Assembly: GCA_041984585.1 (NCBI GenBank)
Contig: JBHIXX010000012.1
Coordinates: 1 to 64,000 of the forward strand
Source: Pseudolysinimonas_A sp041984585
GTDB lineage: Bacteria; Actinomycetota; Actinomycetes; Actinomycetales; Microbacteriaceae
Direction: 5' to 3'
Length of the DNA: 64,000 nt
Part shown: piece after piece, positions 27,814 through 39,242 of the stretch
How positions within the stretch are numbered: position 1 is the stretch's first letter
How the letters are laid out: the number at the start of each line of letters is the position of its first letter
The notes under the pieces: model-generated
Seen by the model: the letters and a program-made list of their open reading frames with translations, nothing else
Told to the model about the DNA's origin: nothing
The model's database searches: none
Translations under genes and position numbers: made by a program

Positions 27814-27847
27814 GCGACCCTCCCGGCGGGATGTCGGATGCGGACCG

Positions 27848-27853
27848 TAGACT
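27848..27853 (+). promoter_or_regulatory. -10 element of uvrA, leaderless start
   Basis: TAGACT ends six bases before the GTG at 27860. No SOS box of the CGAAC-N4-GTTCG type was seen near it. Confidence 0.65.
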
Positions 27854-27859
27854 CCCGGG

Positions 27860-30751
<2,892 letters not shown>

Positions 30752-30754
30752 CCG

Positions 30755-32791
30755 GTGGCGACGGCGCGCACCCGGCCCGACGCCATCCCGTGGCGCCCGA
30801 AGCCGGGCGAGATCCCGACCGAGCCGGGCGTGTACCGGTTCCGCGACGCCTCCGGACGGGTGCTCTACGTCGGCAAGGCGATCAACCTGCGCGCGCGGCT
30901 GAGCAACTACTTCCAGCCGCTGCGCAGCCTGCACGAGCGCACCCGGCACATGGTGCTCTCGGCGTCCGGGGTCGAGTGGACGGTCGTCGGCTCCGACTTC
31001 GAGGCGCTCCAGCTGGAGTACACATGGATCAAGGAGTTCAGTCCGCCGTACAACGTCAAGTTCCGCGACGACAAGACCTACCCGTACATGGCGGTGACCC
31101 TCGCCGACGAGGCGCCGCGGGTGATGGTCACCCGCAACCACCGCATCCCGGGCGCGCGCTACTTCGGGCCCTACCCGAAGATCTGGGCGGTGCGCGAGAC
31201 GATCGACCTGATGACGCGGGCCTTCCCGATCCGCACCTGCTCCGACTCCAGTTACGCGCGGGCGATGGCCACCGGGCGACCGTGCTTCCCCGGACAGATC
31301 GGGCGGTGCGGCGGGCCGTGCTCCGGCCGCGTCACCATCGCGGAGCACCGGGAGATCGTCGACCAGTTCGTCGCGTTCATGGCCAGCCACGACCGGTCGG
31401 TGATCGCCCACCTGCAGCGCGAGATGCGCGAGGCCGCGGCCGCGTACGAGTACGAGGTGGCCGCCGAGCTGCGCGACCGCATCCAGGCGCTCGAGAACGT
31501 GCTGGAGAAGAGCGCCGTCGTGCTCCCCGACAGCGTGGACACCGACGTCTTCGGGATCGAGCACGACGAGCTCGCGGCCGCCGTGCAGCAGTTCATCGTC
31601 CGCGGCGGCCGCATCCGCGGAACGCGCAACTGGGTCGTCGACACCGAGATGGACGTGAGCCTCGGCGACCTGGTCGAGTCGGTGCTGGAGACCGCCTACG
31701 AGACGGCCGAGCCGCCGCGCGAGATCGTCGTGCCGGCGCTGCCCGACGACGCGCCCGCGCTGGAGACGTGGCTGGGGGAGCGTCGCGAGCGCGGCGCGGT
31801 GACGCTGCGCGCGGCCAAGCGGGGCGACAAAGCGGCGTTGCTCGACACGGCGACCGCGAACGCGCGACAGGCGCTGGGGTCGTACAAGCTGCGGCGCACG
31901 GCCGACTATGTGGCCCGCACGCAGGCGCTCACCGACATCCAGAGGGCGCTCGGGCTCGAGGAGGCGCCGCTGCGGATCGAGTGCTACGACGTCTCCCACC
32001 TGGGCGGCACCGACATCGTCGCGTCGATGGTCGTGTTCGAGGACGGTCTGCCGAAGAAGAGCGGATACCGCAAGTTCAAGGTCGCCGGTCCGGCCGACGA
32101 CCTCGAGTCGATCCGTCAGGTGCTGCGACGGCGGCTCGCCCGTCTCGCCGAGGATCCCGCAGCCGACGATCCCGCAGTCGACGACCCGGCAGCCGTGGCG
32201 CCGGAGCCAGGCGACGACTCGGGCGACAGATCCGGCGACACCTCTGCCGACGACGGCGTCGAGGAGTCGGCGAGCACGACCGCGCGGGGCACGCGGTTCG
32301 CCTATCGGCCCGGGCTGATCGTCGTCGACGGCGGCGAGCCGCAGGTGAACGCGGCCGCCGAGGTGATGCGCGAACTCGGGATCGACGACATCCCGGTGGT
32401 GGGCATCGCGAAGCGGCTCGAGGAGGTCTGGCTGCCGGGCGATCCGTTCCCCGTCATCCTGCCGCGATCGAGTGAGGCGCTGTTCCTGCTGCAGCGCATC
32501 CGCGACGAGGCGCACCGGTTCGCGATCACCTTCCAGCGCGCGCGGCGCCGCGCGGGGATCGCGTCGGAGCTCGCCGACATCCCCGGACTCGGACCGGCCC
32601 GGGTGACCGCTCTGCTCAAGCACTTCGGCTCCGCCACCCGGGTCCGAGCGGCGGATGCGGCGGCGATCGCCGAGGTTCCGGGCATCGGCCCGGCCCTCGC
32701 GGCGACCATCGCGTCTAGGCTGGCCGGGGACGCTCCGCACGACCCGGCCGGGGCGCCGCCCGCCGACGAGGAGCGCGCGACCCCCTCATGA
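30755..32791 (+). CDS. uvrC: Excinuclease ABC subunit C
   Basis: Makes both incisions in nucleotide excision repair. The 678-residue product has the N-terminal GIY-YIG nuclease (PGVYRFRD...VLYVGKA, residues 24-43), a UvrB-interacting helix (region YEVAAELRDRIQALE), the RNase H-like endonuclease domain (IECYDVSHLGG; IVVDGGEPQ) and a C-terminal helix-hairpin-helix pair (IPGLGPARV; VPGIGPALA). Between the two halves of the endonuclease domain sits an acidic, disordered insert of about 45 residues (residues 465-510) that makes it longer than the usual 610-650. The GTG start is three bases after the uvrA stop. Confidence 0.96.
   Translation: MATARTRPDAIPWRPKPGEIPTEPGVYRFRDASGRVLYVGKAINLRARLSNYFQPLRSLHERTRHMVLSASGVEWTVVGSDFEALQLEYTWIKEFSPPYNVKFRDDKTYPYMAVTLADEAPRVMVTRNHRIPGARYFGPYPKIWAVRETIDLMTRAFPIRTCSDSSYARAMATGRPCFPGQIGRCGGPCSGRVTIAEHREIVDQFVAFMASHDRSVIAHLQREMREAAAAYEYEVAAELRDRIQALENVLEKSAVVLPDSVDTDVFGIEHDELAAAVQQFIVRGGRIRGTRNWVVDTEMDVSLGDLVESVLETAYETAEPPREIVVPALPDDAPALETWLGERRERGAVTLRAAKRGDKAALLDTATANARQALGSYKLRRTADYVARTQALTDIQRALGLEEAPLRIECYDVSHLGGTDIVASMVVFEDGLPKKSGYRKFKVAGPADDLESIRQVLRRRLARLAEDPAADDPAVDDPAAVAPEPGDDSGDRSGDTSADDGVEESASTTARGTRFAYRPGLIVVDGGEPQVNAAAEVMRELGIDDIPVVGIAKRLEEVWLPGDPFPVILPRSSEALFLLQRIRDEAHRFAITFQRARRRAGIASELADIPGLGPARVTALLKHFGSATRVRAADAAAIAEVPGIGPALAATIASRLAGDAPHDPAGAPPADEERATPS
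32153..32197 (+). repeat. Three 15-base tandem repeats inside uvrC
   Basis: Three consecutive units (32153-32167, 32168-32182, 32183-32197), near-identical, encode DPAAD, DPAVD and DPAAV. They form the start of the acidic insert in UvrC and look like a recent in-frame expansion. Confidence 0.8.
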
Positions 32792-33663
32792 CCCCGGATG
32801 TCCGCCGCGAGACCCTGGTGGTGACCGGCATGTCCGGGGCGGGTCGGTCGACCGTCGCGAACGCGCTCGAGGACGTCGGCTGGTACGTCGTCGACAACCT
32901 CCCGCCGGCGATGCTGAGCACGCTGATCGACCTGGCGCAGCGGTCCGGCGAGTCGGTCCCGCGCGTGGCGGCGATCGTCGACATCCGCGGCGGCCGCCTG
33001 TTCGCCGACGTCGAGCAGGAGCTCGCGGCCCTGAGCGACGCCGATGTGCCGGTGCAGATCCTCTTCCTCGACGCCTCCGACGACGTGCTCGTGCGGCGCT
33101 ACGAGCAGGTGCGGCGTCCGCACCCGCTGCAGGGCGACGGCACGATCCTCGACGGCATCGCGGCCGAACGGCGGCAGACCGCGGAGCTGCGCGCGCGGGC
33201 CGACCTGATCATCGACACCAGCGGCCTCAACGTGCACCAGCTCTCCACCCGGGTGCACGACCAGTTCGCCGCCGACGGCGAGCCGGCCATGCGACTCACG
33301 GTGCTCAGCTTCGGCTACAAGTACGGACTGCCGTCGGATGCCGACCTGGTGGCCGACTGCCGGTTCCTGCCCAACCCGTATTGGGATCCGAAGCTGCGCG
33401 GCGGCACCGGTCTCGACGAGGACGTGCGCGACTTCGTGCTCAGCCGCCCCGGGGCGATGGAGTTCGTCGACGGGTACTCCGCGGCGCTGCTCCCCGTGCT
33501 GGAGGGGTACGGTCGGGAGAACAAGCGCCGCGCTACGATCGCTGTCGGGTGTACCGGCGGCAAGCACCGCTCGGTGGCCGTCGCCGAGGAGCTGGCGCGT
33601 CGCCTGCGGGGGATGCCGGGAGTGGACGTCAGCGTGCGACACCGGGATCTCGGGCGCGAGTGA
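32788..33663 (+). CDS. rapZ: RNase adapter / nucleotide-binding protein RapZ
   Basis: P-loop protein; in E. coli RapZ senses glucosamine-6-phosphate metabolism and presents small RNAs to RNase E, while the role in actinobacteria is not settled. The 291-residue product has the P-loop GMSGAGRST (residues 14-22, with the Arg in place of Lys typical of the family), WYVVDNLPP, and the C-terminal domain motif GCTGGKHRSV. The start overlaps the uvrC stop (ATGA). In most actinobacteria yvcK follows between rapZ and whiA; here it does not. Confidence 0.94.
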   Translation: MTPDVRRETLVVTGMSGAGRSTVANALEDVGWYVVDNLPPAMLSTLIDLAQRSGESVPRVAAIVDIRGGRLFADVEQELAALSDADVPVQILFLDASDDVLVRRYEQVRRPHPLQGDGTILDGIAAERRQTAELRARADLIIDTSGLNVHQLSTRVHDQFAADGEPAMRLTVLSFGYKYGLPSDADLVADCRFLPNPYWDPKLRGGTGLDEDVRDFVLSRPGAMEFVDGYSAALLPVLEGYGRENKRRATIAVGCTGGKHRSVAVAEELARRLRGMPGVDVSVRHRDLGRE

Positions 33664-33693
33664 CGTGACCCCGTGGAAGAAGGGACGGATCGC

Positions 33694-34665
33694 GTGGCAT
33701 TGATCGCGGACGTCAAGGAAGAACTGGCCGACGTCGAGGTCGGACGCACCTCGGTGCGCGCCGCCGAGCTGGCGTCGATCCTGCGGTTCTCGTCGGGACT
33801 GCACGTCATCTCGAACCGCATCGCCGTCGAGGCGGAGCTGGACTCGCCGAAGATCGCGCGCCGGGTGCGCAAGGATCTGGCCGAGGTCTACGGCGTGCGC
33901 AGCGAGGTGTCGGTCATCTCGGGCGGGCAGTCGAAGCGCACCGGCTCGTACCTGGTGCGGGTCATCGAGGGCGGCGACACGCTCGCCCGTCAGACGGGCC
34001 TGCTCGACGCGCGGGGACGCGCCGTGCGCGGGCTGCCGAACCGGCTCACCACCGGTGCGCGGGATGAGCTCGCGGCCGTGTGGCGCGGCGCGTTCCTCGC
34101 CGCCGGTAGTCTCACCGATCCGGGCCGCTCGGCGGCGCTGGAGGTCGCCTGCCCCGGCAACGAGTCCGCGATGGCGCTCGTCGGCGCTGCCGGCAGGCTC
34201 AAGATCGCCGCGAAGGCGCGCGAGGTGCGCGGCATGCACCGCGTGCTCGTGCGCGACGGTGAGGCGATCAGCGGGCTGCTGCGACTGATGGGCGCCGACC
34301 GCACCGTCGCGGCGTGGGAGGAGATGCGCCAGCGCCGCGAGGTGCGCGCCACCGCCAACCGCCTCGTCAACTTCGACGACGCGAACCTGCGGCGTTCGGC
34401 CCAGGCCGCCGTCGCCGCCTGCGCGCGCGTCGAGCGGGCGCTCGAGATCCTCGGTGACGAGGTCCCCGACCACCTGCGCTACGCGGGGGAGCTGCGACTG
34501 GCGCACCGCGACGCGAGCCTCGACGAGCTCGGTCACCACGCCGACCCGCCGATGACGAAGGACGCGGTCGCGGGCCGCATCCGCCGGCTCCTCGCGATGG
34601 CCGACAAGGTGGCCGTCGACACGGGTGTGCCCGGCACCGAGGCGAACGTTCCCGAGCTCGACTGA
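33694..34665 (+). CDS. whiA: Sporulation/cell-division regulator WhiA
   Basis: DNA-binding protein with a LAGLIDADG-homing-endonuclease-like N-terminal domain that has lost nuclease function, and a C-terminal helix-turn-helix (TKDAVAGRIRRLLAMAD). In streptomycetes it works with WhiB on division genes; in non-sporulating actinobacteria it is still conserved. I place the start at GTG 33694 (VALIADVKEELADV), which matches the usual MALTADVKEEL and has aggg nine bases upstream, giving 323 residues. The frame opens 21 bases earlier but without family residues. The segment WRGAFLAAGSLTDPGR is the domain core. Confidence 0.95.
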   Translation: MALIADVKEELADVEVGRTSVRAAELASILRFSSGLHVISNRIAVEAELDSPKIARRVRKDLAEVYGVRSEVSVISGGQSKRTGSYLVRVIEGGDTLARQTGLLDARGRAVRGLPNRLTTGARDELAAVWRGAFLAAGSLTDPGRSAALEVACPGNESAMALVGAAGRLKIAAKAREVRGMHRVLVRDGEAISGLLRLMGADRTVAAWEEMRQRREVRATANRLVNFDDANLRRSAQAAVAACARVERALEILGDEVPDHLRYAGELRLAHRDASLDELGHHADPPMTKDAVAGRIRRLLAMADKVAVDTGVPGTEANVPELD

Positions 34666-34716
34666 TCGGGTCGGATACACGTCGATCCGAGCCTGCCGAG
34701 CGCGCCGCGACGCTCC

Positions 34717-34722
34717 TAGACT
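34717..34722 (+). promoter_or_regulatory. -10 element of sodA, leaderless start
   Basis: TAGACT ends six bases before the ATG at 34729. There is no purine-rich ribosome site. Confidence 0.65.
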
Positions 34723-34728
34723 GGCGGC

Positions 34729-35355
34729 ATGGCTGACTACACGCTTCCGGATCTGCCCTACGACTACGCGGCTCTGGAGCCGCACATCAGCGCCAGGATC
34801 ATGGAGCTGCACCACGACAAGCACCACGCCGCTTACGTGGCCGGCGCCAACACCGCCCTCGAGCAGCTCGCCGAGGCCCGCGAGTCGGGCAACTTCGGCA
34901 ACGTTCCGAAGCTCGAGAAGGACCTCGCGTTCCACCTCGGCGGCCACATCAACCACTCGATCTTCTGGAAGAACCTCTCGCCGGACGGGGGCGACAAGCC
35001 GGTCGGCGAGCTGGCTGCCGCGATCGACGAGTTCTTCGGCTCCTTCGACAAGTTCGTCGGCCACTTCACCGCCGCCGCGATGAGCCTGCAGGGCTCGGGC
35101 TGGGCCGTTCTCGCGTGGGACCCGGTGGGGGCGCGCCTGGTGATCCACCAGCTCTACGACCAGCAGAACAACACGCCGCTCGGCGTCACCCCGATCCTGC
35201 AGCTCGACATGTGGGAGCACGCGTTCTACCTCGACTACGTCAATGTCAAGGCGGACTACGTGAAGGCGTTCTGGAGCATCGCCAACTGGGCGGATGCCGG
35301 TGCGCGCTTCGAGGCCGCGCGCGAGGGCGCCGCGGGGCTGCTGCTACTGTCGTAA
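34729..35355 (+). CDS. sodA: Superoxide dismutase, Mn/Fe type
   Basis: Converts superoxide to oxygen and hydrogen peroxide. The 208-residue product has all four metal ligands: His28 (LHHDKHH), His76 (GHINHSIFW), Asp160 and His164 (DMWEHAFYLDY). Mn versus Fe cannot be settled by eye; the QQNNTPLG segment before the DMWEH motif is like that of mycobacterial SodA. No signal peptide is present. It is its own transcription unit between whiA and the glycolytic operon. Confidence 0.97.
   Translation: MADYTLPDLPYDYAALEPHISARIMELHHDKHHAAYVAGANTALEQLAEARESGNFGNVPKLEKDLAFHLGGHINHSIFWKNLSPDGGDKPVGELAAAIDEFFGSFDKFVGHFTAAAMSLQGSGWAVLAWDPVGARLVIHQLYDQQNNTPLGVTPILQLDMWEHAFYLDYVNVKADYVKAFWSIANWADAGARFEAAREGAAGLLLLS
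35345..35350 (+). promoter_or_regulatory. Candidate -10 at the end of sodA
   Basis: TACTGT overlaps the last sodA codons. It is the nearest TAnnnT box before gap, but the hairpin at 35367-35401 stands between it and the gene. Confidence 0.25.
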
Positions 35356-35366
35356 CCGACGCTGAC

Positions 35367-35401
35367 GTCGGGGCCCGCGTCCTCCGGGACCGGGCCCCGA
35401 C
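35367..35401 (+). terminator. Hairpin after sodA with a UNCG tetraloop
   Basis: GTCGGGGCCC (35367-35376) pairs perfectly with GGGCCCCGAC (35392-35401). Inside, GTCC (35379-35382) pairs with GGAC (35387-35390) around TCCG. The same C(UCCG)G cap closes the rpsA terminator. No U tract follows. It could end sodA transcription or act as a leader structure for gap. Confidence 0.65.
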
Positions 35402-35467
35402 CCACGTCTCAACCACCACGTCGACGCCCGTCGCGATCGCGGCGGACACCCTCAGCAAGGAGAACCC

Positions 35468-36475
35468 GTGTCGGTCAAGATCGGCATCAACGGCTTCGGC
35501 CGTATCGGCCGCAACTACTTCCGCGCCGCGCTCGCCAAGGGCAGCGACCTCGAGATCGTCGCGGTCAACGACCTCACCGACAACAAGTCGCTCGCGCATC
35601 TGCTGAAGTACGACTCGATCACCGGGCGCCTCGACGCCACCGTCGACTACGACGGCGAGCAGATCGTCGTCAACGGCAAGGCGATCCGCGTCTTCGAGGA
35701 GCGCGACCCGGCGGCCCTGCCGTGGTCGGACTACGGCGTCGACATCGTCATCGAGTCGACCGGCCGCTTCACGAAGGCCGCCGACGCCCGCAAGCACATC
35801 GACGGCGGGGGCGCCAAGAAGGTGCTCATCTCCGCGCCGGCGACCGACGAGGACGGCACCTTCGTCATGGGCGTCAACGAGGAGACCTACGACCCGGCGA
35901 CGATGCACATCCTGTCGAACGCGTCGTGCACCACGAACTGCCTCGCCCCGCTCGCCAAGGTGTTCAACGACACCTTCGGCCTCGAGCGCGGCCTGATGAC
36001 GACGGTGCATGCGTACACCGCCGACCAGAACCTGCAGGACGGCCCGCACAGCGACCTCCGTCGTGCGCGCGCCGCCGCGGTGAACATCGTCCCCACCTCG
36101 ACCGGCGCCGCGAAGGCGATCGGCCTGGTGCTGCCGGAGCTGAAGGGCAAGCTCGACGGGTTCGCGCTGCGCGTGCCGGTGCCGACCGGCTCGATCACCG
36201 ACCTCACCGTGCAGGCGTCGCGCGCGGTCACCGTCGACGAGGTGAAGGCCGCCTACAAGGAGGCCGCCGAGGGCAAGCTGAAGGGCATCCTCAAGTACAC
36301 CGAGGACGAGATCGTCTCGAGCGACATCGTGACCGATCCGCACTCGTCGATCTTCGACGCGGGTCTGCTGCGCGTCATCGGCGACCAGGTGAAGCTCTCG
36401 AGCTGGTACGACAACGAGTGGGGCTACTCGAACCGCCTGGTCGACCTCACCGAGTACGTCGCCGCCCGCCTCTGA
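35468..36475 (+). CDS. gap: Glyceraldehyde-3-phosphate dehydrogenase, type I
   Basis: Oxidises glyceraldehyde 3-phosphate to 1,3-bisphosphoglycerate with NAD and phosphate. The 335-residue product has the NAD fold INGFGRIGR at residues 6-14 and the catalytic Cys154 in SNASCTTNC, followed by HAYTADQ. The GTG start has a strong aaggag (35457-35462). A 10-bp palindrome CGCGATCGCG (35432-35441) lies in the leader. It heads gap-pgk-tpiA, with 13 bases to pgk. Confidence 0.98.
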   Translation: MSVKIGINGFGRIGRNYFRAALAKGSDLEIVAVNDLTDNKSLAHLLKYDSITGRLDATVDYDGEQIVVNGKAIRVFEERDPAALPWSDYGVDIVIESTGRFTKAADARKHIDGGGAKKVLISAPATDEDGTFVMGVNEETYDPATMHILSNASCTTNCLAPLAKVFNDTFGLERGLMTTVHAYTADQNLQDGPHSDLRRARAAAVNIVPTSTGAAKAIGLVLPELKGKLDGFALRVPVPTGSITDLTVQASRAVTVDEVKAAYKEAAEGKLKGILKYTEDEIVSSDIVTDPHSSIFDAGLLRVIGDQVKLSSWYDNEWGYSNRLVDLTEYVAARL

Positions 36476-36488
36476 TCCCGCAGCCCGC

Positions 36489-37709
36489 ATGACGCTCCGC
36501 ACCCTGGAGTCGCTCGGGGACGTCGCCGGTCGGCGCGTCCTCGTGCGCTGCGACCTGAACGTGCCGCTCGACGGCTCGACGATCACCGACGACGGACGGA
36601 TCCGCGCGTCACTCGGCACGCTCCGCGAGCTGCTCGACGCCGGCGCCTCGGTGATCGCGATGTCCCACCTGGGCCGCCCCGACGGCGCCCCCGACGCGAA
36701 GTACTCGCTCGCCCCGGTCGCCACCCGGATGGCGGAACTGCTCGGGCGCGAGGTGGTCTTCGCGACCGACACGGTCGGCGAGTCCGCTCAGGCGGCCGTC
36801 GCCGGCCTGCAGCCGGGCGGTGTCGTGCTGCTCGAGAACCTGCGGTTCCAGGGCGCGGAGACGTCGAAGGATGCGGAGGAGCGGCAGGCGTTCGCCACGC
36901 AGCTCGCCGCCCTCGGCGACGTCTACGTCGGCGACGGATTCGGCGTCGTGCACCGCAAGCAGGCGAGCGTGTTCGAGCTGCCCGCCCTGCTGCCGAGCGC
37001 GGCCGGGCGTCTGGTGGCCGCGGAACTCGGCGTGCTCGACCGTCTGACCCACGATCCGGCCCGGCCGTACACGGTCGTGCTCGGCGGCTCGAAGGTCTCC
37101 GACAAGCTGGGCGTCATCGACGCCCTGCTGCCGAAGGTCGACCGGCTGCTCATCGGCGGCGGGATGCTGTTCACCTTCCTCGCCGCCCAGGGTCACGCGA
37201 TCGGCAAGAGCCTGCTCGAGCAGGACCAGATCCCGACCGTGCTGCGCTACCTCGACGAGGCGCAGAAGCGCGGCGTCGAGATCGTGCTGCCCACGGATGT
37301 CGTGGTCGCGTCCGGCTTCGCCGCCGACGCCGCGCACGAGGTGACCCCGGCGGACGCGATCGAGGGCACCGCGTTCGGGTCCGACGGCATCGGGCTCGAC
37401 ATCGGCCCCGACACCGCGGCGGCGTTCGCGGACGCCGTCCGCGGGTCGAAGACCGTCTTCTGGAACGGCCCGATGGGCGTCTTCGAGTTCGAGGCGTTCG
37501 CCGCCGGGACGCGCGCCGTCGCGGCCGCGCTGAAGGACGTCGACGGGCTCGGCGTCGTGGGCGGCGGCGACTCCGCCGCCGCCATCCGCAAGCTCGGCTT
37601 CGCCGACGCCGACTTCGGCCACGTGTCGACCGGCGGCGGCGCGAGCCTCGAATTCCTCGAGGGCACCGCGCTGCCCGGACTGACCGCGCTCGGCTGGGAG
37701 GCCCGATGA
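36489..37709 (+). CDS. pgk: Phosphoglycerate kinase
   Basis: Transfers phosphate from 1,3-bisphosphoglycerate to ADP. The 406-residue product begins RRVLVRCDLNVPLDG, the family signature, and carries SHLGRPDG for substrate binding, KVSDKLGVI in the hinge, FWNGPMGVFE and the nucleotide loop GGGDSAAA. No good Shine-Dalgarno sequence precedes ATG 36489, so coupling from gap is likely. Its stop overlaps the tpiA start. Confidence 0.98.
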   Translation: MTLRTLESLGDVAGRRVLVRCDLNVPLDGSTITDDGRIRASLGTLRELLDAGASVIAMSHLGRPDGAPDAKYSLAPVATRMAELLGREVVFATDTVGESAQAAVAGLQPGGVVLLENLRFQGAETSKDAEERQAFATQLAALGDVYVGDGFGVVHRKQASVFELPALLPSAAGRLVAAELGVLDRLTHDPARPYTVVLGGSKVSDKLGVIDALLPKVDRLLIGGGMLFTFLAAQGHAIGKSLLEQDQIPTVLRYLDEAQKRGVEIVLPTDVVVASGFAADAAHEVTPADAIEGTAFGSDGIGLDIGPDTAAAFADAVRGSKTVFWNGPMGVFEFEAFAAGTRAVAAALKDVDGLGVVGGGDSAAAIRKLGFADADFGHVSTGGGASLEFLEGTALPGLTALGWEAR

Positions 37710-38494
37710 GCACCACCCGCACGCCCCTCATCGCGGGCAACTGGAAGATGAACCTCGACCACCTCCAGGCGATCGCCTTCGTGCAGAAGCTCGCCTGGAC
37801 GCTGAACGACGCCAACCACGACTTCGGCTCCGTCGAGGTCGCCGTGTTCCCGCCGTTCACCGACCTGCGCAGCGTGCAGACCCTGGTCAACGCCGACGAC
37901 CTGCCGATCAAGTTCGGCGGTCAGGACATCTCGGCCCACGACTCCGGCGCCTACACCGGCGAGGTCTCGGGCGCGTTCCTCGCGGCGCTCGACACGTCGT
38001 ACGTCGTGATCGGCCACTCCGAGCGCCGGCAGTACCACGGCGAGACCGACGAGATCGTCGGCGCCAAGGTGGCCGCCGCGCACCGTCACGGCCTGGTGCC
38101 CATCATCTGCGTCGGCGAGACCGCCGAGGACCTCGAGGCCCACGGCCCGAGCGCCGTGCCGGTCGCGCAGCTCGCCGTCGCGCTCGAGGGCGTGAAGAAG
38201 GGCTCCGAGATCGTCGTCGCCTATGAGCCGGTCTGGGCGATCGGGTCGGGGCAGGCCGCCACGTCGGAGCAGGCGCAGCAGGTGTGCGCGGCGCTCCGCG
38301 CGGAGGTCGCGTCGAAGCTGGGCGACGACGTGGCCGCGGCGACCCGCGTGCTCTACGGCGGCTCGGTGAAGGCGGCGAACATCGCCGGCTTCATGCGCGA
38401 GGCGGATGTCGACGGCGCTCTCGTCGGCGGCGCCGCGCTGCAGATCGACGAGTTCGCGAGCATCGTCCGCTACCAGAAGCACGTCGGCACCTGA
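37706..38494 (+). CDS. tpiA: Triose-phosphate isomerase
   Basis: Interconverts dihydroxyacetone phosphate and glyceraldehyde 3-phosphate. The 262-residue TIM barrel has the catalytic residues Lys14 (GNWKMN), His104 (IGHSERR) and Glu174 (AYEPVWAIG), and the phosphate loop LYGGSVKA. The ATG lies within the pgk stop (ATGA), so gap-pgk-tpiA is a tightly coupled operon. Confidence 0.98.
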   Translation: MSTTRTPLIAGNWKMNLDHLQAIAFVQKLAWTLNDANHDFGSVEVAVFPPFTDLRSVQTLVNADDLPIKFGGQDISAHDSGAYTGEVSGAFLAALDTSYVVIGHSERRQYHGETDEIVGAKVAAAHRHGLVPIICVGETAEDLEAHGPSAVPVAQLAVALEGVKKGSEIVVAYEPVWAIGSGQAATSEQAQQVCAALRAEVASKLGDDVAAATRVLYGGSVKAANIAGFMREADVDGALVGGAALQIDEFASIVRYQKHVGT

Positions 38495-38513
38495 GTCCGT
38501 CGCCCGCGATCCG

Positions 38514-38530
38514 GGTCCGCCGAGCGGACC
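38514..38530 (+). terminator. Hairpin after tpiA
   Basis: GGTCCGC and GCGGACC form a perfect 7-bp stem with a CGA triloop 20 bases after the tpiA stop. It has no U tract. Confidence 0.45.
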
Positions 38531-38551
38531 GGTCGGCGGGCGCGGCTCGGC

Positions 38552-38557
38552 TACGAT
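38552..38557 (+). promoter_or_regulatory. -10 element of secG-rbpA
   Basis: TACGAT predicts a start near 38564, exactly where a 6-bp hairpin (CCGGCG/CGCCGG, 38564-38578, loop TCA) begins, so the transcript would open with a stable 5' hairpin ahead of the gaaggga ribosome site. Confidence 0.45.
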
Positions 38558-38593
38558 GGATGACCGGCGTCACGCCGGAACGAAGGGAAACGC

Positions 38594-38836
38594 GTGGAGA
38601 TCCTCTCCGTGGTCGTGCAGGTGATCCTCGGGATCACGAGCCTGCTGCTGACCCTCCTGATCCTCCTGCACCGCGGACGCGGCGGCGGACTGTCCGACAT
38701 GTTCGGGGGCGGCGTCACGTCGAACCTCGGGGCCTCCGGGGTGGCCGAGCGCAACCTCAACCGGTTCACCGTGATCCTCGCCCTCCTCTGGGTGGGCAGC
38801 ATCATCACGCTGGGCCTCATCATCAAGTTCAGCTGA
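38594..38836 (+). CDS. secG: Preprotein translocase subunit SecG
   Basis: Small membrane subunit of the SecYEG channel. The 80-residue product has two transmembrane helices (residues 4-25 and 57-77) joined by the glycine-rich cytoplasmic loop HRGRGGGLSDMFGGG, the family hallmark. The GTG start follows gaaggga. The secG position after tpiA is conserved widely in bacteria. Confidence 0.95.
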   Translation: MEILSVVVQVILGITSLLLTLLILLHRGRGGGLSDMFGGGVTSNLGASGVAERNLNRFTVILALLWVGSIITLGLIIKFS

Positions 38837-38855
38837 GCCGACGAGGGAGACGAGC

Positions 38856-39212
38856 ATGGCATCCGGAGGAAGTGCGATCCGCGGGTCGCGGGTCGGTTCG
38901 GGCCCGATGGGCGAGCAGGACCGCGGGTACCACGCGGACCGCGTCGCCGTCTCGTACTGGGACGCGCTCGGCAACGAGACGGTGCGCTACTTCGCGGCGA
39001 ACCTGCCCGACGAGGAGATCCCCGAGGTCATCGACAGCCCGACGACGGGACTGCCGGCGGGCCGTGACAAGGAAAACCCGCCGAACCTGCCCAAGAACGA
39101 GCCCTACAAGACGCACCTCGCCTACGTGAAGGAGCGCCGCAGCGACTCGGAGGCGGAGCAGATCCTCGACGACGCGCTCGCCCAGTTGCGCGAGCGCCGC
39201 GGCACCGCCTGA
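38856..39212 (+). CDS. rbpA: RNA polymerase-binding protein RbpA
   Basis: Actinobacterial transcription factor that binds the principal sigma factor and the polymerase and stabilises the open complex. The 118-residue product has the N-terminal tail with IRGSRVGSGPMGE, a core domain (about 25-72), the basic linker and the C-terminal sigma-interacting helices (HLAYVKERRSDSEAEQILDDALAQLRERR). It has no cysteine, so no zinc site as in the Streptomyces protein. ATG 38856 follows gagggaga. Since RbpA helps polymerase on weak promoters, it fits the -35-poor promoters seen across this window. Confidence 0.95.
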   Translation: MASGGSAIRGSRVGSGPMGEQDRGYHADRVAVSYWDALGNETVRYFAANLPDEEIPEVIDSPTTGLPAGRDKENPPNLPKNEPYKTHLAYVKERRSDSEAEQILDDALAQLRERRGTA

Positions 39213-39242
39213 CCGCCTCGACGCTGAACGCGGCGTGACGGT

